DNA of 64,000 bases from contig CP018627.1 in the NCBI GenBank assembly GCA_002021875.1, forward strand, positions 1,302,001-1,366,000, read 5' to 3'. Both the position numbers and the translations under genes were made by a program. This document shows positions 38,801-47,492 of the stretch, piece by piece; positions within the stretch are counted from its first letter, which is position 1, and every line of letters begins with the position of its first letter. A model generated the notes under the pieces. It had not been told where the DNA came from and ran no database searches. It saw only the letters and a program-made list of their open reading frames with translations. This DNA comes from Streptomyces hygroscopicus (lineage in GTDB: Bacteria; Actinomycetota; Actinomycetes; Streptomycetales; Streptomycetaceae).

Positions 38801-40905
38801 TTGACCGCCGCCACGCAGATCCGAGCGCTGTCGTCCGCTGCCGCGCCCGTCATGAGCGTCCGGGTGACCTCGTCCTCGCTCGCTTCGAGCAGGACCATGG
38901 CGCCCGGTTCCGTCACGGCCTGCATCAGCCGGCCGCGGGCGGCGACGAAGGCGGCGGCGTCCGCCAGCGACAGCACACCGGCGACATGGGCGGCGCTCAC
39001 TTCGCCGAGGGAGTGGCCGATCAGCACGTCCGGTACGAGCCCGAAGTCCTCGAGCAGCCGGAAGAGCGCCACCTCCACCGCGAAGAGTCCGGCCTGGGCG
39101 TACACCGTCTGATCGAGCAGCTCGGCGTCGTCGCCGTGGATGACGTCCCGAAGGGGCCGGTCCAGGTGTGCGTCCAGCGCCGTGCACACGATGTCGAGAG
39201 CGTCGGCGAACACGGGGAAGACGGCACTGAGTTCGCGTCCCATGCCGAGACGCTGGGATCCCTGGCCGGCGAAGGCGAAGGCGAGCCTTCCCGTCCTCGC
39301 CGTGCCGGTCACCAGGCGGGGTGCCGTGCCGCCTTCGGCGAGGGTGTCCAGGCCGGGTGCCGCGTCGGTGGCCGCCCCGGCGATGAGCACCGCGCGGTGT
39401 TCGAAGGTGGTTCGGGTGGTGGCGAGGGAGAAGGCGAGGTCGGTGAGGTTCGGCGACCGCTCCACATACGGCCGTAGCCGCATCGCCTGGCCCCGGAGCC
39501 CGGCCGCGGTCGTCGCCGACAGCGCGAGCGGGACCGGGATGGAGACAGGGAGCGGAGCCGGGGCCGGGGCCGGGAGGGCCCCGGGCTCCGGGTGTGCGGA
39601 GGCGTGGGAGGGGACCTGGGCGGGTGGTTCCGCAAGCACCACATGGCAGTTGGTGCCGCCCATCCCGAACGAGCTGACGCCGGCGACCAGGCGCTTGTCC
39701 GCCTTCGGCCACTCCCCCGGTGCCAGGCGCATTTCCAGGTTGAGCTCGCCCAGGGGGATGCGGGGATTCGGCGTGCGGTGATGGAGACTGGCCGGTAGCT
39801 GACGGTGGTGGATGGCCAGTGCCGTCTTCAGCAGTCCGGCGATACCGGCGGCGGCTTCAAGGTGGCCGATGTTGGTCTTCACCGAACCAAGCTGCACCGG
39901 CCCCGTGCCGGTCCGGCCGAAGACGGCACCCAGGGCCGCCGCCTCGGCCGGGTCGCCGAGCGCCGTTCCGGTGCCGTGCAGCTCCACGTACTGCACGGAG
40001 CCGGGTGAGACCGCGGCCCGCCGCTGGGCCAGCCGGAGGACCTCTTGCTGACCGCGGGAGTCGGGGGCGGTGAGCGACGTACCGCCGCCGTCGTTGTTGA
40101 CCGCGCTGCCCTCGATCACGCAGTAGACGGTGTCGCCGTCGGCGAGGGCGTCGGACAGCGGTTTCAGGACGACGATTCCACCGCCCTCGCCCCGCACATA
40201 GCCATTGGCGCGGGCGTCGAAGGTGAAGCAGCGGCCGTCCGGGGAGAGCGCGCCGAACGCGGCGATATCGGCGGCGGTTTCCGCGGAGAGGTTCAGGTTC
40301 ACTCCGCCCGCCAGCGCGAGCCTCGACTCGCCGCGCCGCAGGCTCTCCACGGCCATATGCACCGCGACCAGGGAGGACGCCTGGGCCGCGTCGACGGTCA
40401 CGCTGGGACCGCTCAGGCCGAGCACATGGGAGAGCCGGTTCGCGATCATGGCGCGCTGGGTGCCGGTCAGCGTGTGGTGCGAGCGGCCGCGGGCGCTGAT
40501 CAGCGAGGCGTAGTCGGCGGACCCGGCGCCGATGAACGCGCCGACGGTGGCTCCCCGCAGAGTGGCCGGCACGATGCCCGCGTCCTCCAGCCCTTCCCAT
40601 CCCAGCTCCAGTATCAGCCGCTGCTGGGGGTCCATCGTCACGGCCTCGCGTGGCGAGATGCCGAAGAACGCGGGGTCGAAACGGTCGACGTCGTCGATGA
40701 AGCCGCCATGGCGGATGGCGGGCGGCATGGACGGGTCGTCGGCCCACCGCCCGGCGGGCACCTCGCCGATCGCCGAGACGCCCTCGCTCAGCAGCCGCCA
40801 GAACGCCTCGGGGTCGGGTGCCTGCGGAAAGCGGCAGGACATTCCGACAACGGCGATGGCCTCGTCCGGTTCCATGCTGTTCCTCGGGGCGGGATCGTCG
40901 TTCAC
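23821..40905 (-). CDS. Modular type I PKS with KSQ loading module and extension modules 1-3, 5694 aa
   Basis: First PKS of the operon. The GTG at 40905 overlaps the NRPS stop as GTGA and has GAGGT eight bases upstream; I prefer it over an upstream in-frame start at 40929 inside the NRPS gene. Loading module: a KS whose active-site Cys is replaced by Gln (residue 175, codon 40381-40383, context DAAQASS), a malonyl-type AT (GHSLGE, HAFH) and an ACP with GFDSI. Such KSQ domains decarboxylate malonyl-ACP to give an acetyl starter. Then module 1 KS-AT-KR-ACP (about 1025-2468), module 2 KS-AT-DH-KR-ACP (2494-4152), module 3 KS-AT-KR-ACP (4168-5615), and an acidic C-terminal docking tail (5618-5694). 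Loading-to-module-3 chemistry predicts a CH3-CH(OH)-CH(CH3)-CH=C(CH3)-CH(OH)- start, which fits a meridamycin-type side chain (from memory). Confidence 0.97.
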   Translation of the reverse strand: MNDDPAPRNSMEPDEAIAVVGMSCRFPQAPDPEAFWRLLSEGVSAIGEVPAGRWADDPSMPPAIRHGGFIDDVDRFDPAFFGISPREAVTMDPQQRLILELGWEGLEDAGIVPATLRGATVGAFIGAGSADYASLISARGRSHHTLTGTQRAMIANRLSHVLGLSGPSVTVDAAQASSLVAVHMAVESLRRGESRLALAGGVNLNLSAETAADIAAFGALSPDGRCFTFDARANGYVRGEGGGIVVLKPLSDALADGDTVYCVIEGSAVNNDGGGTSLTAPDSRGQQEVLRLAQRRAAVSPGSVQYVELHGTGTALGDPAEAAALGAVFGRTGTGPVQLGSVKTNIGHLEAAAGIAGLLKTALAIHHRQLPASLHHRTPNPRIPLGELNLEMRLAPGEWPKADKRLVAGVSSFGMGGTNCHVVLAEPPAQVPSHASAHPEPGALPAPAPAPLPVSIPVPLALSATTAAGLRGQAMRLRPYVERSPNLTDLAFSLATTRTTFEHRAVLIAGAATDAAPGLDTLAEGGTAPRLVTGTARTGRLAFAFAGQGSQRLGMGRELSAVFPVFADALDIVCTALDAHLDRPLRDVIHGDDAELLDQTVYAQAGLFAVEVALFRLLEDFGLVPDVLIGHSLGEVSAAHVAGVLSLADAAAFVAARGRLMQAVTEPGAMVLLEASEDEVTRTLMTGAAADDSARICVAAVNGPTATVISGDERAVLDLAAQWTHRGRRTKRLRTSHAFHSPHLDPVLDELRHIAESLTYRPPRIPLISNVTGSRATAEELCSPEYWVRHVRRTVRFLDGIRALEGEGVTTIVELGPDKALTTLARDCLTRPGTLVGTLRRDRSEPLALVTALAELYVSGAEVVWDPLVSGGRRIPLPTYAFQRQSYWISASGPEGRATLGPAVTSGPAVVSEPEDTSGPEDTSGPEGSDLGRSGGEVLGMVRAHAAVVLGYESVAAIGAERTFKQLGFDSITAVELCERLGEATALPLPSTLLFDYPTPAALAEHLHRRLHGGVDERTVPATESAPDSGDPVVIVGMGCRFPGRVHSPEDLWRMVADGEDAISGFPSDRGWDLDGLYHPDPDHPGTSYARDGGFLYDAAEFDSGFFGISPREAAAMDPQQRLLLETAWEALEQAGIPAGHLKGSGTGVFIGASSAGYAADAGEAAEGYRLTGTAASVASGRVSYTLGLEGPAVTVDTACSSSLVALHLAAQSLRAGECSLALAGGVTVMATPAMFVEFSRQRGLAADGRCKAFAAAADGTGWAEGVGMLVVERLSDAERNGHRVLAVVRGSAVNQDGASNGLTAPNGPSQQRVIRQALAGAGLVASDVDAVEAHGTGTTLGDPIEAQALLATYGQDRVPDRPLLLGSVKSNIGHTQAAAGVAGVIKMVMAIRHAALPKTLHVDAPSPHVDWSGGRVELLTEAMPWPTTGGLRRAGVSSFGVSGTNAHVILEQAPETARPTDPIGEGGPEATAVAWVLSGQGEAGLRAQAERLRAFLARSPRPTPAEVGWSLASTRTTLSHRAVVVGADCDELLRGLDAVADGIPASGVVRGTGAPGDVVFVFPGQGSQWVGMALELMESSPVFAGRMRECADALAPLVEWSLSDVLADERALGRVDVVQPVLWAVMVSLAELWRSFGVVPSAVVGHSQGEIAAACVAGGLSLADGARVVVLRSKALLALSGQGGMVSVPVPADRLRDRPGLSVAAVNGPASTVVSGSVEVLDVVLAEFPEAKRIPVDYASHSVQVEEIRGELAEALAGVEPRGGEVPFYSTVTGRLMDTAELDAGYWYRNLRETVEFQGAVETLIRRGHTVFVEASPHPVLTIGIQDTADATTTDTATDTVVTGSLRRDDGTIQRFLSHLAELHVRGVRIDWRPLFAGVSAVELPTYAFQRERFWLGADTAESAVAAWRYRIAWKPLSGVDTPTLQGTWLAVVPEGDEWAMAGARALGEQGGARVRTLQVPYDAERQGLTGLLTDVVGADDISGVVSFLALDERPHPTHRALSQGMAHTVELLCAVTAAEVEAPVWCVTRSAVAALPGDPEPNPTQAAVWGFGRVAGLERSGHWGGLIDLPTHWDAQVLRRFVAVLAETVGEDQVAVRPSATLGRRLEPASTTGPADAWRPHGTVLITGGTGALGAHVARWLAQAGAEHLVLLGRRGPQAPGAAALEDELTALGIRVTMTACDVTDRAALAEVLASVPDLTAVVHLAGTVRFGGSIDAELDEYAAVFDAKVTGALHLDELLDHASLEAFVLFSSAAAVWGGAGQAGYAAANALLDGLAQRRRARGLPATSIGWGTWGGSLAPEDEERLNRIGLRPMRPESAVAALRHVVGPDEPCPVIADVDWETFGPAFTAGRPSPLLSELPQLRKNSGALAVRGDRAGLRRRLAGVPAADQDRMLVDLVREQAAELLGHRDPAAIDPTVPFRQLGFDSLTAVELRTRLNTSTGLRLPTTLLFDHPSCRAVADLLCSELLGDRSGSLAVPSAEAAVPVGAVAFDEPIAIIAMSCRFPGDIQSPEDLWRVVSEGREVLCDFPDDRGWNTDALYDPDPDRPGTSYARTGGFLYDAAEFDPELFGISPREALAMDPQQRLLLESAWQVLERARMAPTSLRSSRTGVFIGGWAQGYPSASDEGYALTGGATSVMSGRIAYALGLEGPALTVDTACSSSLVALHLASEALRRGECSLALAGGVTVMATPSTFVEFSRQRGLAPDGRCKAFAGAADGTGWGEGVGMLLVERLSDAERLGHRVLAVVRGSAVNQDGASNGLTAPNGPSQQRVIRQALANARLSAVDVDAVEAHGTGTTLGDPIEAQALLATYGQDRDPERPLWLGSLKSNIGHTQAAAGVAGVIKMVMALRHGVLPRTLHVDEPTPKVDWSTGAVELLTESAEWPWEDRPRRAAVSAFGVSGTNAHVILEQAPEAPAESRQDRVAPVAVPWVLSGASEAGLRAQIEQLRTFVDDNPALAPADVGWSLASTRALLPHRTVVVGTDLAALRRGLDAVEVTGAVGADRGVVFVFPGQGSQWVGMALELAESSAVFAGRLGECADVLAPLVEWSLWDVLGDEVALGRVDVVQPVLWAVMVSLAELWRSFGVVPSAVVGHSQGEIAAACVAGGLSLADGARVVVLRSKALLALSGQGGMVSVPVPADRLRDRPGLSVAAVNGPASTVVSGVVEVLDAVLVEFPEAKRIPVDYASHSMQVEEIRGELAEALAGVEPRGGEVPFYSTVTGRLMDTAELDAGYWYRNLRETVEFQGAIEGLLELGHTAFVEASPHPVLTIGIQDTADVVDTDIVLTGSLRRDDGGLVSFLTALARLHVRGVAVEWPAAFTGLDARAIDLPTYAFQRRRFWAASLRSTPGSAEVDHPLVGAVVPLPDSGGALLTGVLSSAGQPWLAEHSVSGVVLFPGTGFVELVLQAGLRLGCGVVEELTLEGPLVLPERGEVEVQVSVGGAGEGGRRSVSVFSCREGEWVRHAVGVVGVADGGVSAVEVWPPAGAERVGVEGVYAALAERGYAYGPVFQGLRDAWRRGDEVFVEAVLPEEARGDAARCAIHPALLDAGLHGVGLGGLITDDGGAYLPFSWSGVRLHAVGASAVRMALAPVGPDAVSLRVADETGEAVLSVDSLVLRPVPEGQLADARVGSRDALYRVEWVDAGVCGVGSFVEWGEVVSGGVVPGCGVLSGVDVVGVLEVLGLWVGEERFGGSRLVVVTRGAVSVGGEGVEDVGGGAVWGLVRSAQSEHPGRFVLVDVDGDVGVGGVGGVVPDVVGLGESEVAVRGGRVWVPRLVGVGGGGTAGGGVVAGLGGGVALVTGGTGLLGGLVARHLVSVYGVGEVVLVSRRGWGAPGVGGLVGELEGLGARVRVVACDVGDRGAVAELVGSVEGLGVVVHAAGVVDDGVVGSLDGGRLVGVLGPKALGAWYLHELTCGLDLSAFVLFSSAAGVLGNAGQGSYAAANGFLDALAAHRRARGLPGVSIAWGFWEERSELTTDLAEVQLSRISRSVGTSISSQQGLDLFDAALVADEAMVLATPLNMPALREQAAAGTLPSILSGLVTAPVRRAVGTGGTPAGLRHQLAGATEAEREHRVVGLVQEHVAGVLGHVSAESIDTSRTFQEIGFDSLTAVELRNRISAATGVRLPATAVFDHPTPRLLAERVLAEVWGSLPAVAPTAPVSAVDDDPIVIVGMSCRFPGGVESPEDLWRLVDSATDAVSALPTDRGWDLATLAGAKDGAGASYAGDGGFLYDATEFDAGFFGISPREALAMDPQQRLLLEAAWEVFERAGIAPDTLKGSRTGVFTGVMYHDYGSWLADVPEDIEGYRGTGIAGSVASGRLAYTFGLEGPALTVDTACSSSLVALHLASESLRRGECSLALAGGVTVLATPQVFVEFTRQGGLAADGRCKSFAAGADGTGWSEGVGLLLVERLSDAERNGHRVLAVVRGSAVNQDGASNGLTAPNGPSQQRVIRQALASAGLAARDVDAVEAHGTGTTLGDPIEAQALLATYGQDRDPSRPLLLGSVKSNIGHTQAAAGVAGVIKMVMAMRHGVLPQSLHIDEPTPHVDWSTGAVELLGEQTAWPEAGRARRAGVSSFGASGTNAHVILEQAPDTTGEPEHGPERIELPAIPWVFSARDEAGVQAQAIRLRAFAERNPDLDLGDVGWSLVAARSALSHRAVVVGADRAGLLGALEGLVVVGAPVGGGLGVVFAGQGSQRLGMGRGLYEAYPVFAGVWDEVCGELDRYLDRSLGEVVWGDDAELIGETAYTQAGLFALEVSLYRLMVSWGVKPDYLLGHSIGELAAAYVAGVWSLEDAARVVAARGRLMQALPEGGAMVSLQAAEAEVLPHLAGYEDRVSVAAINGPAAIVISGDEEAVRAVEEEFSGRGVRTRWLRVSHAFHSSRMDGMLAEFGEVLGSVEFRAPSVPVVSNVSGVVAGEELCSLEYWVRHVRETVRFADGLDTLRGLGVGSFLELGPDGTLSALADGDGLPVLRPDRPEPLTAMAALGGLYIRGVQVDWAAVFPGARQVDLPTYAFQRERFWLEPSSAEPATSAVDAAFWDAVERGDFGSFGIDAGQPLNAALPALAAWRRVRQEQSVIDGWRYRLGWAPIPGVSEESVLTGTWLLVVEPGGGADDLIGAMRAAGAEVRMVTVAEVAELAEVAEPETIPATAGVVSLLPVEETVLLLQTLRTTAPLWCVTRGAVSVVGGDVVDPDQAGVWGLGRVIGLEHPDRWGGLIDLPPVVDEGVGAWLCRVLSGGTGEDQVAVRAAGAWGARLTRVTPAADTSAEWRGRGAALVTGGTGALGGHVARWLAGAGVERIVLASRRGAEAPGVAELVAPLEALGVVVSVVGCDVADRREVAALVEGIADLRVVVHAAGVLDDGVLESLTSERIREVMRVKVAAARYLDELTRGRDLDAFVLFSSAAGTMGNAGQGSYAAANAVLDGLAQRRRAEGLVATSLAWGAWADSGMGAAQRQLPGMPPDLAIAALQQSLVADETTMMIADVEWSSFGSRFTAVRPSPLLSELLTIATPPMEPVEEFATRLRGMSRIERDRTVLELVRTHVAAVLGHAKPASVDPSRTFQEVGFDSLTAVELRNRLATATGVPFPASVIFDYPTTAALADHVRAQLVQGENEDDTTSVLDELSRLEAVLSDLSPSDVAGAEVAAKIKSLLSHWGAATDRDIELDSATDEEMFDLLGKEFGIS
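24055..28400 (-). other. PKS module 3: KS-AT(malonyl)-KR-ACP
   Basis: KS about 28400-27110; AT about 26830-25960 with GHSIGE and HAFH, hence malonyl-CoA. A short FWDAVE-type linker replaces a DH. KR about 25070-24530 has LDD (B-type) with Ser, Tyr and Asn present; ACP GFDSL near 24175. Predicted unit is an unbranched beta-hydroxyl, a plausible lactone oxygen. The AT is nearly identical to the module-8 AT apart from an internal patch. Confidence 0.9.
28440..33425 (-). other. PKS module 2: KS-AT(methylmalonyl)-DH-KR-ACP
   Basis: KS about 33425-32150; AT about 31870-31000 with YASH; DH about 30810-30210 with [10 protein letters not shown] and [12 protein letters not shown] about 29510-28965 with VDD (B-type); ACP GFDSL near 28575. 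Predicted unit is a methyl-branched alkene. KR and half of the DH are in the duplicated block shared with module 4. Confidence 0.9.
29020..30700 (-). repeat. Long near-identical block, copy B (DH N-half and KR of module 2)
   Basis: Partner of the block at 19200-20880. The two flanks of each copy differ, and a patch inside (about 29990-30340) is diverged. This pattern argues against a simple assembly collapse and for recombination or gene conversion between the two PKS genes. Confidence 0.9.
33485..37835 (-). other. PKS module 1: KS-AT(methylmalonyl)-KR(A-type)-ACP
   Basis: KS about 37815-36540; AT about 36230-35390 with YASH; KR about 34540-33990; ACP GFDSL near 33625. The KR lacks the LDD motif (it reads LAGTVRFGG) and has Trp in AAVWGGAGQ, the marks of an A-type ketoreductase giving an L-configured hydroxyl. 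It is the only A-type KR visible in the cluster. Predicted unit is a methyl-branched beta-hydroxyl on the acetyl starter. Confidence 0.88.
35520..36235 (-). repeat. Homogenised methylmalonyl AT segment (one of five copies)
   Basis: This AT core, including GHSQGE and YASH, recurs at about 5560-6240, 11630-12310, 16440-16985 and 31170-31870 with long runs of nearly identical bases. The KS and linker sequences around each copy are less alike. Confidence 0.85.
37860..40872 (-). other. PKS loading module: KSQ-AT(malonyl)-ACP
   Basis: KSQ about 40860-39620 with Gln for Cys at 40381-40383 while both catalytic histidine motifs ([15 protein letters not shown]) remain, as expected for a decarboxylase. 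AT about 39290-38390 with GHSLGEVS and HAFH. ACP about 38100-37870 with GFDSI. The AT-ACP linker contains an 18-bp tandem repeat. Predicted starter is acetyl from malonyl-CoA. Confidence 0.93.
38125..38214 (-). repeat. 18-bp tandem repeat, five units, in the loading AT-ACP linker
   Basis: Units begin at 38125, 38143, 38161, 38179 and 38197. The top-strand unit is CTCAGGCCCGGAGGTGTC with drift to the right. It encodes a Gly-Pro-Glu-Asp-Thr-Ser type hexapeptide repeat, so it keeps the frame. Confidence 0.9.
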
Positions 40906-43900
40906 TGATCGCGACCTCGGACCTGCCACACCTGCGAGACCGACCGACCGGGGTCCCCGGCGGCTGTGGAGACCACCGCCACCACGTCGTCGCAGAACCG
41001 CTCGATGGTGGCGCGGTCGAAGAGGGACGTGCTGAACAGCACGGTGCCGGCGAGGCCGCCGTCCTCCGCGTTCTCGTACAGGTCGATCTCCATGTCCACG
41101 TTGACGGTCACCGGTGGGTGGGTCATCAGGAACGGCTCGGCGGTAAGCCCGGTGAGCATGAGGGGCCGCTGTGGGGTGTTGACGATCTGGAAGATCACCT
41201 TTACCGGCGGATCGTCCGACAGCCGTGTCCCGGCGTGGCCGCCGGTGGGTTCGTCCGAGTGCTTGAGATCCGAGCGCTTGAGAACCGAGTGCTTGAGAAC
41301 GGAGACGAACGGCACGTCCTGGTGGGTAAAGGCGTCCGACATCGCATCGCGCACCGTGGCCAGCAGTGTGCCGAAGTCCGTGGCGCCGGAGACCTCGGTG
41401 CGCAGCGCCAGCATCTTGGAGACGAGGCCCACCACGTTCTCCAGTTCGTCCCGGCCACGGTTGGCCATGGGCACGCCGACGAGGACGTCCTGGTTGTCCG
41501 AGCGGGCGGACATGACCACCTTCAGCGCGGTCAGCAGCGTCATGTACAAGGTGGCGCTGGACGATTCGCCCAGTCGCCGGGCCGCCTCCACGGCGTCCTT
41601 CGGCAGTCGCCAGTGGTAGATGCCGCTCTCGTATCGGGCCGACGTGGCGCGGGGCCGGTCAGTGGGCAGTTCGGCGGGTGTCATTCCATCGAAGTGCCGC
41701 TGCCAGTAGTCGAGTTGGCGTCGCAGCAGATCCCCGCGCAACCACTCGCGCTCCCAGTTCGCGACATCGGCGTACTGGACGGGCACGGGCGGCAGATCGG
41801 GTTCGGCGCCGCGCAGCAGGGCCGAGTACACGAGGGACAGATCGCGGACCAGCACACCTTGGGACCAGCCGTCGGTGACCAGATGGTGCAGGGTGAGCAC
41901 CAGCACATGGTCGAGCTCGGCCAGGCGCAGCACGCGCAGCCTCGCCAGTGGGCCGCTCGTGAGGTCGAAGGGCCGTGCCGCCTCCTGTCCGGCCAGTACG
42001 GAGGCTTCGGCCTCGTCGTCCGCCTCGGCCACCTCCACCTGGACCGGCACATTCGGCCGGATCACCTGGACGTATCCGTCGGCTTCCCTGACGAAGGTGG
42101 TGCGCAGGGCCTCGTGCCGGTCGATCAGCAGGGCCATCGCCCGCCGCAGGCAGTCGAGGTCCAGTTCGCCCGAGACCCGCACGGCCATGGGGATGTTCCA
42201 GTGCCCGGCGTCGAGGACATCGCCGAAGAAGAGGTCCGTCTGCTGCTGTGCGAAGGTGAGGGGTACGGGCTGATCGCGCCGCGTGGGGACCAGCGGCGGC
42301 AGCTCGGGCCCGGGAACGGACCGGGCGGCGGCGCTGAGGGTGGCCGCCAGCTCCCTGGGGGTGCGTTGCTGGAAAACGGTCTTCAGCGGTACGTCGACGC
42401 CAAGGGCGGTCCGGAGCCTGGCGACCACCCTGGTGGCGATGAGGGAATGGCCGCCCAGTGCGAAGAAGTCGTCGTCGATACCGACCCTGGTGGCGCCGAG
42501 CAGATCCGCGTAGACCCGGCAGACGGCCTCTTCCCCGGGGGTGCGGGGGGCGACGTAGCCGACCTCCAGCACGGTGCGCAGGTCGGGGGCGGGCAGCGCC
42601 TTCCGGTCGATCTTGCCGCCGGAGGTCAGGGGCATGGTGTCCAGCAGGACGAAAGCGGAGGGCACCATGTATTCGGGCACCGCGGACTCGACGTGCCGGC
42701 GCAGGGTTTCGGTCAGCCGGTCGTGCCGGTCCGCGGCGGTGGCATCGGCCACCACATAGGCCACCAGCCGCTTGTCCCCCGGGGTGTCCTCACGCACCAT
42801 CACGGCCGTGTGCAGCACATCCTGGTGCCTGGCGAGGATCGCCTCGATCTCGCCCGGTTCGATCCGGAAGCCACGGATCTTCACCTGGTCGTCGATCCGG
42901 CCGAGGTATTCCAGGTTGCCGTCGGGCAGCCAGCGCACCAGGTCGCCGGAGCGGTACATCCGCGATCCATCGCCGTGGAACGGGTTCGCCACGAACCGGG
43001 AGGCGGTCAGATCCGGACGGCCGAGATAGCCTCTGGCCAGGCCCGCTCCGGCCACGCACAGCTCACCGGGCACCCCCACGGGGACGGGCCGGAGCCGCCG
43101 GTCGACGACGTACACCCGGGTGTTGCCGATCGGGCGGCCGATGGGGGCGGTGAGCGGCCACTCGGCCACCTCGGCGGGGAGCGAGTAGGAGGTCACCACA
43201 TGGGCTTCGCTGGGACCGTAGTGGTTGTGCAGCCGCAGCTCGGGGCGGCGGGCACACAGCTCGCGCAGATCGTGGTGGAGGGAGAGGGGTTCACCGGCCT
43301 GTGAGAGATGGCGCAGCGCGGCCAGCTCGGTGCCGTGCGGATCCACTTCCTCGGAGATCGCCCGCAGCATCACATTCGGTACGAAGAGCTGGTCGATCTC
43401 GTGGGCGTGGATCCATCGGGCGAACTCGACGGGGTCCATGCGCAGTTCCTCGCCGGGGATGACGATCGTCTCGCCGTACAGCAGCGCCGAGAAGATCTCC
43501 TGGAGCGAGATGTCGAAGGTCAGCGTGGCGAATTGGGCCGTCTTTGCGTCGGGGCCGATCGGCAGGGCCTTCTTCTGCCAGGCCACCAGGTTGAGCACAC
43601 AGGAGGCGGGCATGAGGATGCCCTTGGGGACTCCGGTGGAGCCGGAGGTGTAGATGACATAGGCGAGGTTCTGGGCGCTGGGCCGTGCCGTGGGCGGGGT
43701 CCGGGGCCGGCTGGTGAGCGATTCGCGCTCGGCGTCGAGCAGGATGAGCCGGACCCCGGCCGTCCCGGATGGCTCACTCTCCCCGGATGTCTCAAGTGCC
43801 CCGGCTGTCCCGGGTGTCTCCGGCCCTTCGGTGATCCGCGATGTCCCGGCGGGCTCCTCCGCTTCGGAGGGTTTTTCGAGCAGGCTGCTGAAGCGCTGCT

Positions 43901-45701
43901 GGGTGACGGCGACGGTCACCCCGGCGTCGGCCAGTACGAACTGGATACGGTCCCGGGGGTGGTTCGGGTCGATCGGCACATAGGCCGCTCCGAGCTTGAG
44001 GATCGCGAGAATCGCCACGATCATCTCGGCGCCGCGGTCGACACACAGCCCGACCAGGGTCTCGGGGCCGATCCCCCGGCTCTCCAGGAGGTGGGCGAGC
44101 TGGTTCGAGCGCTGGTCCAGCTCGGCGTAGGTGATGCGGTCGGCGCCGCTGATCACGGCCACCGCGCCGGGGCGGCGTTCGGCCTGGGCGGTGAAGAGCG
44201 CGGGCAGCGATCCGGCCGGTACGGGGCCCGTGGTGTGGTTGAACTCCTCCAGGACCTTCGCCCGCTCGGCGTCGTCGAGCGGGGAGATCTCGGAGAGGGG
44301 CCGGTCCGGCTCGGCCAGAACACCTCGCAGGACGACGGTGACATGGTGCAGCAGCCGTTCGACGGTGCTCCTGTCGAACAGGGCCTTGCTGAAGACGATA
44401 TGACCGAGCACTCCGTCCTCGGCCTCGACGAGATGGACCTCCAGGTCCATCCGCGTGAGGATCCGGCCGTGGTCGTAGGGCTCGGTCTCCGCGCCGGGCA
44501 GGGCGAGCCGCTCCCCCGGCACGTTGATCATCTGGAAGAGCACCTGTACCAGCGGGTTCCGGGACAGGTCCCGCTCGGGGTGCACCTGCTCCACCAGATA
44601 CTCGAAGGGCAGGTCGCCATGGGCGAAGGCACCGGCCGCCATGTCCCGGACCCGTGCCAGCAGTTGGCGGAAGGTGGGGTCGCCGGACAGGTCGGTCCGC
44701 AGCACCACGGTATTGACGAAGAACCCGATGAGGCCCTCGACCTCGGCGCGCCCCCGGTTGGCCACGGGGGTGCCCACCGTGATGTCGTCGCTGTCCACAT
44801 ACCGGCCCAGGACCAGTTGGAAGGCGGCCAGCAAGGTCATGTAGAGGGTCGCGTTCTCACCGGCGCCCAGCCGGCGGGCGGCCTGGATCAGTTCGGCGGG
44901 CAGCTCCCAGCGCACCGCGTCGCCTTCCTGGCGGGCGACCGAGGGCCGGGGCCGGTCGGTGGGCAGCTCCAGCGCGGGGGCCATACCGTCGAGCCGCTTC
45001 GTCCAGTAGTCCAACTGGCGGCGCAGGGTCGGACCGGACAGCCAGTCGCGCTCCCACTCCGCGTAGTCGGCGTACTGCACGGGCAGCGGCGGCAGTACGG
45101 GCTCCCGCCCGGCGTCGAACGCCTCGTACGCGGCGGACAGCTCACCCACCAGAATGCCCTGTGACCAGGCGTCCGTGGCCACATGGTGCACCGTCAGCAG
45201 CAGGACGTGGTCGTGGTCGTCCAGCCGCAGCACCTTGGCCCGCAGCAAGGGGCCGGTGCTCAGGTCGAAGGGCTCGGTGATCTCCGCTCCGGCCAGCCGC
45301 CGGACCGCGGCGAGCCGCTCCTCCTCCGGGCCTTCGGGCACCGATTCGATCCGCACCGGAACGGGGGCGGGGGGCTGGATCGACTGCACCGGTTGTCCGC
45401 CGGTCTCGGTGAAGGTGGTGCGCAGCGCCTCGTGCCGGGCGGCCACCAGCGAAAGGGCCCGGGAGAGATGGGCGACGTCCAGGCGGCCGCGCACCCGCAC
45501 CGCGAAGGGGAGGTTGTACGAGGCGTTGCCGGGCTCCAACTGGTCCAGAAACCACAGTCGTCGCTGGGCGAATGACGCCCTCAGCTCCCGGTCCCTGGCG
45601 ACCGGCACCACACCCGTGGATTCCTTTCGCCTGGTGCGCTCGAAGAGATTGCTCATGGCCGCGCTGAGACCTTGGGATTTGGGCGCGCCTGATTGCCCCA
45701 C
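40902..45701 (-). CDS. NRPS, C-A-PCP-C, imino-acid (proline/pipecolate) type, RapP/FkbP-like, 1599 aa
   Basis: Activates one amino acid and probably couples it to the polyketide chain. Domains: condensation (about residues 25-450, HHVATDAW near 172), adenylation (about 495-1010, with [11 protein letters not shown] and [11 protein letters not shown]), carrier protein (GGHSL, Ser near 1085), second condensation (about 1120-1590, HHLVTDGW). My reading of the pocket residues is D-I-Q-F-S-A-H-V-V-K, close to the DVQxxAHVVK code of proline domains, so proline or pipecolate is likely. C-A-PCP-C at about 1.5-1.6 kb residues is the architecture of RapP and FkbP, whose terminal C domain closes the macrocycle. 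Start is GTG at 45701 with GGGGAAGG seven bases before it. The stop overlaps the next PKS (GTGA). The A domain carries a low-complexity insert between A2 and A3 (about 43740-43870). Confidence 0.93.
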   Translation of the reverse strand: MGQSGAPKSQGLSAAMSNLFERTRRKESTGVVPVARDRELRASFAQRRLWFLDQLEPGNASYNLPFAVRVRGRLDVAHLSRALSLVAARHEALRTTFTETGGQPVQSIQPPAPVPVRIESVPEGPEEERLAAVRRLAGAEITEPFDLSTGPLLRAKVLRLDDHDHVLLLTVHHVATDAWSQGILVGELSAAYEAFDAGREPVLPPLPVQYADYAEWERDWLSGPTLRRQLDYWTKRLDGMAPALELPTDRPRPSVARQEGDAVRWELPAELIQAARRLGAGENATLYMTLLAAFQLVLGRYVDSDDITVGTPVANRGRAEVEGLIGFFVNTVVLRTDLSGDPTFRQLLARVRDMAAGAFAHGDLPFEYLVEQVHPERDLSRNPLVQVLFQMINVPGERLALPGAETEPYDHGRILTRMDLEVHLVEAEDGVLGHIVFSKALFDRSTVERLLHHVTVVLRGVLAEPDRPLSEISPLDDAERAKVLEEFNHTTGPVPAGSLPALFTAQAERRPGAVAVISGADRITYAELDQRSNQLAHLLESRGIGPETLVGLCVDRGAEMIVAILAILKLGAAYVPIDPNHPRDRIQFVLADAGVTVAVTQQRFSSLLEKPSEAEEPAGTSRITEGPETPGTAGALETSGESEPSGTAGVRLILLDAERESLTSRPRTPPTARPSAQNLAYVIYTSGSTGVPKGILMPASCVLNLVAWQKKALPIGPDAKTAQFATLTFDISLQEIFSALLYGETIVIPGEELRMDPVEFARWIHAHEIDQLFVPNVMLRAISEEVDPHGTELAALRHLSQAGEPLSLHHDLRELCARRPELRLHNHYGPSEAHVVTSYSLPAEVAEWPLTAPIGRPIGNTRVYVVDRRLRPVPVGVPGELCVAGAGLARGYLGRPDLTASRFVANPFHGDGSRMYRSGDLVRWLPDGNLEYLGRIDDQVKIRGFRIEPGEIEAILARHQDVLHTAVMVREDTPGDKRLVAYVVADATAADRHDRLTETLRRHVESAVPEYMVPSAFVLLDTMPLTSGGKIDRKALPAPDLRTVLEVGYVAPRTPGEEAVCRVYADLLGATRVGIDDDFFALGGHSLIATRVVARLRTALGVDVPLKTVFQQRTPRELAATLSAAARSVPGPELPPLVPTRRDQPVPLTFAQQQTDLFFGDVLDAGHWNIPMAVRVSGELDLDCLRRAMALLIDRHEALRTTFVREADGYVQVIRPNVPVQVEVAEADDEAEASVLAGQEAARPFDLTSGPLARLRVLRLAELDHVLVLTLHHLVTDGWSQGVLVRDLSLVYSALLRGAEPDLPPVPVQYADVANWEREWLRGDLLRRQLDYWQRHFDGMTPAELPTDRPRATSARYESGIYHWRLPKDAVEAARRLGESSSATLYMTLLTALKVVMSARSDNQDVLVGVPMANRGRDELENVVGLVSKMLALRTEVSGATDFGTLLATVRDAMSDAFTHQDVPFVSVLKHSVLKRSDLKHSDEPTGGHAGTRLSDDPPVKVIFQIVNTPQRPLMLTGLTAEPFLMTHPPVTVNVDMEIDLYENAEDGGLAGTVLFSTSLFDRATIERFCDDVVAVVSTAAGDPGRSVSQVWQVRGRDQ
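41255..41299 (-). repeat. 15-bp tandem repeat, three units, in the second C domain of the NRPS
   Basis: Units start at 41255, 41270 and 41285 (top strand CCGAGTGCTTGAGAT and variants). They encode the pentapeptide pattern [15 protein letters not shown], a charged insertion in the condensation domain. Confidence 0.9.
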
Positions 45702-45808
45702 AACACAGCCTTCCCCGACGACTGATGGAAATGGTTTTGCGCGATTATTTCGCTGATACTGCCACTGATGCTTGCCCAGCTATGGCGCGGACGCCGTTTA
45801 AAGGGAAC
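45702..45808 (-). promoter_or_regulatory. Leader region of the NRPS-PKS operon
   Basis: Non-coding, noticeably AT-richer than its surroundings, directly upstream of the NRPS start. The ribosome-binding site GGGGAAGG lies at about 45709-45716. On the minus strand a weak TTGTGC / TTTAAA pair 16 bp apart (around 45795-45830) could be a promoter. I cannot place the start site with confidence. Confidence 0.4.
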
Positions 45809-46261
45809 TCAGCACGGTGCACAAGTCAGCACCGGCGCACCATCGCCCCGGCCCGCGCCGGTATTCGACGCGCGACACATGGGGATCCGGAGTCCGGAGA
45901 AGCCGACCCGTCGGCTGAAACTCACCGGGTGAGCGGCGTCGATATCCGAGACGAACATCCGGCGCACTTCGAACTCTTCCGAGCGGACAGCCGGTTGAGC
46001 GACAGCCCGCGCACCGGCGCCCACCAGGCTCTTACCGGATTCATAAGGCGGCAGCCAGGCGGTGACGCCAGGGCCGGACAGGGAATTTCCGCGAAATCCG
46101 CCACGCTGCGGTGAGATGTCGTTTTCCTCGCGATCCTCGCGATCCAAGACAGCATTTCCTGAGGTCGACCGGTCGGTCATTCGGTCCATTAAGACATCAC
46201 GCGCGACCAGTCGCGCGATCCCGGTGATATCGGATGCGCGCAACACCAAAACACTCACCAC
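45809..46261 (-). pseudogene. Remnant of an ornithine/lysine cyclodeaminase family gene
   Basis: A 150-codon reading frame whose translation looks like pieces of the ornithine cyclodeaminase / RapL-FkbL family. The N-terminal part (VLVLRASDITGIARLV, VLMDRM) and a PQRGGF-PG-LPPYESGK stretch resemble the family's first 80 residues. It then jumps directly to the nucleotide-binding segment GAGARAVAQ and FVSDIDAAHPVSFSRRVGF. About 60 residues between them and the C-terminal 200 or so are missing, so it cannot be a working enzyme. Third-codon positions are less GC-biased than in neighbouring genes, and one TTA codon is present, as in decaying DNA. Family members make proline from ornithine or pipecolate from lysine, matching the substrate expected for the NRPS next door. 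The identification rests on motif memory, without an alignment. Confidence 0.6.
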
Positions 46262-46424
46262 AGCCCCCGTTCGCCGTCCAGCGAGTCCCCTGAGGTGAAC
46301 CTAGATCGTTGGCTGATCCGCTGTCAACCCGCACCTTTTCGGCGATAAATAGCGGGAGTTGCCGACCTGCGCGAACTCACCGGCCCGCATGATCCGCCAG
46401 TCGGCGGTGACGCGGTGATTTCGG
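46262..46424. other. Spacer between the cyclodeaminase remnant and the LysR gene
   Basis: 163 bp with no convincing gene, AT-richer than average; it lies just downstream of the LysR stop. I see no clear terminator or promoter here. Confidence 0.5.
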
Positions 46425-47354
46425 TCACCACGCCCATTTCGGCGTCCAGGCACCGGCGTCGCGGTGGCCGGGCGGCGCGGCGGCGAGGTGGTCGCGGAGC
46501 GCGGTGAGGGCGGGGTGCGGGTTGTCGCGGTGCCAGATCAGCGAATGCGGGTAGACCGGGGTCGGGTGGTGCACCTCGATGCGCCGCAGCCCGTAGTCGG
46601 CGGGCCAGACCAGGCGGGTCCGTTCGCCGACGAAGGTCGCCAGCGTCGAGGAGTCGGCGATCGTGTCGAGGAGCGGCTCGGGCCCGAAGTACGGGCCGAT
46701 CGCGTCGATGGTGATCCCGAACGCGGCGGCGAGGTCGTCGTAGTAGGCGGCCCATTCGGTACCGGGGACGATGCCCGGCATCCAGATCCGGTGCCCGGCG
46801 AGCTCGGCGGGGGTGACCTCGCGGGCGGCGGCGAGCTCATGGGACGGTCCGGTGAGGAGCTGGATGGGCTCGTCGTGGACCCGGGTGGCCTCGATGCCGC
46901 CGGGGAGCCGCCGGGCGGGCACGGTGACCGCCCGGAACGACGCGTCGATCGTGCCGGTGCGCACGGCGGCGATGGCCGCGTCGGCGTCGAAGAGCGTCAC
47001 CACATCGAGTTCGACCCCGGGGTGCGCCCGGTGGAAGCCGCGGAGCAGATCGGCCGGTGCGAGCCGCCGCCCGATCACATCGACGCGCAGCGCGCGGCGG
47101 CCGGGGCGTACGGAGGCGGCGGCCCGTTCCTCGGCCCGCAGAAGTTCGCGGGCGTGGGGCAGGAACGCCTGCCCGTCGATGGTGAGCAGGGCTCCGCGCG
47201 CGGTACGGGTGAACAGCCGCACGCCGAGTTCCTTCTCCAGCGCGGCGATGCGCTTGGAGACGGCCTGCTGGGTGATGGACAGATCGCCGGCCGCCTCCTG
47301 GAACTGGCCCGCGTCCGCGACGGCGACGAAGGTGCGCACGGCCTTGAGGTCCAC
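46425..47354 (-). CDS. LysR-family transcriptional regulator, 309 aa
   Basis: DNA-binding regulator with the LysR layout: N-terminal winged helix-turn-helix (about residues 1-60, with SITQQAVSKRIAALEKELG and LFTRTARG) and a C-terminal substrate-binding domain of the periplasmic-protein fold, about 85-295. Length is typical. I place the start at the GTG at 47354 because the homologous sequence begins there (VDLKAVRTFV) and AAGGTGG sits just upstream; the open frame itself extends much further but is antisense to other genes. It diverges from the MFS transporter at 47493, with a perfect inverted repeat between them, so it most likely controls that transporter and itself. The effector is unknown. 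Whether it belongs to the PKS cluster or only flanks it cannot be told. Confidence 0.93.
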   Translation of the reverse strand: MDLKAVRTFVAVADAGQFQEAAGDLSITQQAVSKRIAALEKELGVRLFTRTARGALLTIDGQAFLPHARELLRAEERAAASVRPGRRALRVDVIGRRLAPADLLRGFHRAHPGVELDVVTLFDADAAIAAVRTGTIDASFRAVTVPARRLPGGIEATRVHDEPIQLLTGPSHELAAAREVTPAELAGHRIWMPGIVPGTEWAAYYDDLAAAFGITIDAIGPYFGPEPLLDTIADSSTLATFVGERTRLVWPADYGLRRIEVHHPTPVYPHSLIWHRDNPHPALTALRDHLAAAPPGHRDAGAWTPKWAW

Positions 47355-47371
47355 GTCGGCCACCTTAGTCG

Positions 47372-47388
47372 CACAACGTCTGGTTGTG
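47372..47388. promoter_or_regulatory. Inverted repeat, candidate LysR operator
   Basis: CACAAC-GTCTG-GTTGTG: perfect 6-bp arms with a 5-bp spacer, in the 138-bp divergent gap between the LysR and MFS starts, 18 bp from the LysR start codon. The position fits autoregulation. Confidence 0.55.
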
Positions 47389-47492
47389 GCATGTCGAGGG
47401 CGTTGTTTGAACCGCCCGCCCAGGCTCGCTTGGATATCGCCCGTTCTATGTGAGGTTCTTCGGGCGGGACGGCGAGGAGGGGTGCGCTGCAC

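Noticed and set aside
40381..40383. Gln at the active-site Cys of the first PKS ketosynthase as a loss-of-function mutation
   Set aside because: Position at the N-terminus, following malonyl AT and ACP, and intact histidines make it a standard KSQ loading domain.
46200..46217. 18-bp palindrome CGCGCGAC-CA-GTCGCGCG upstream of the NRPS
   Set aside because: It lies inside the cyclodeaminase remnant and is explained by codons for Ala-Arg-Leu-Val-Ala-Arg; far from a recognisable promoter, so not called an operator.
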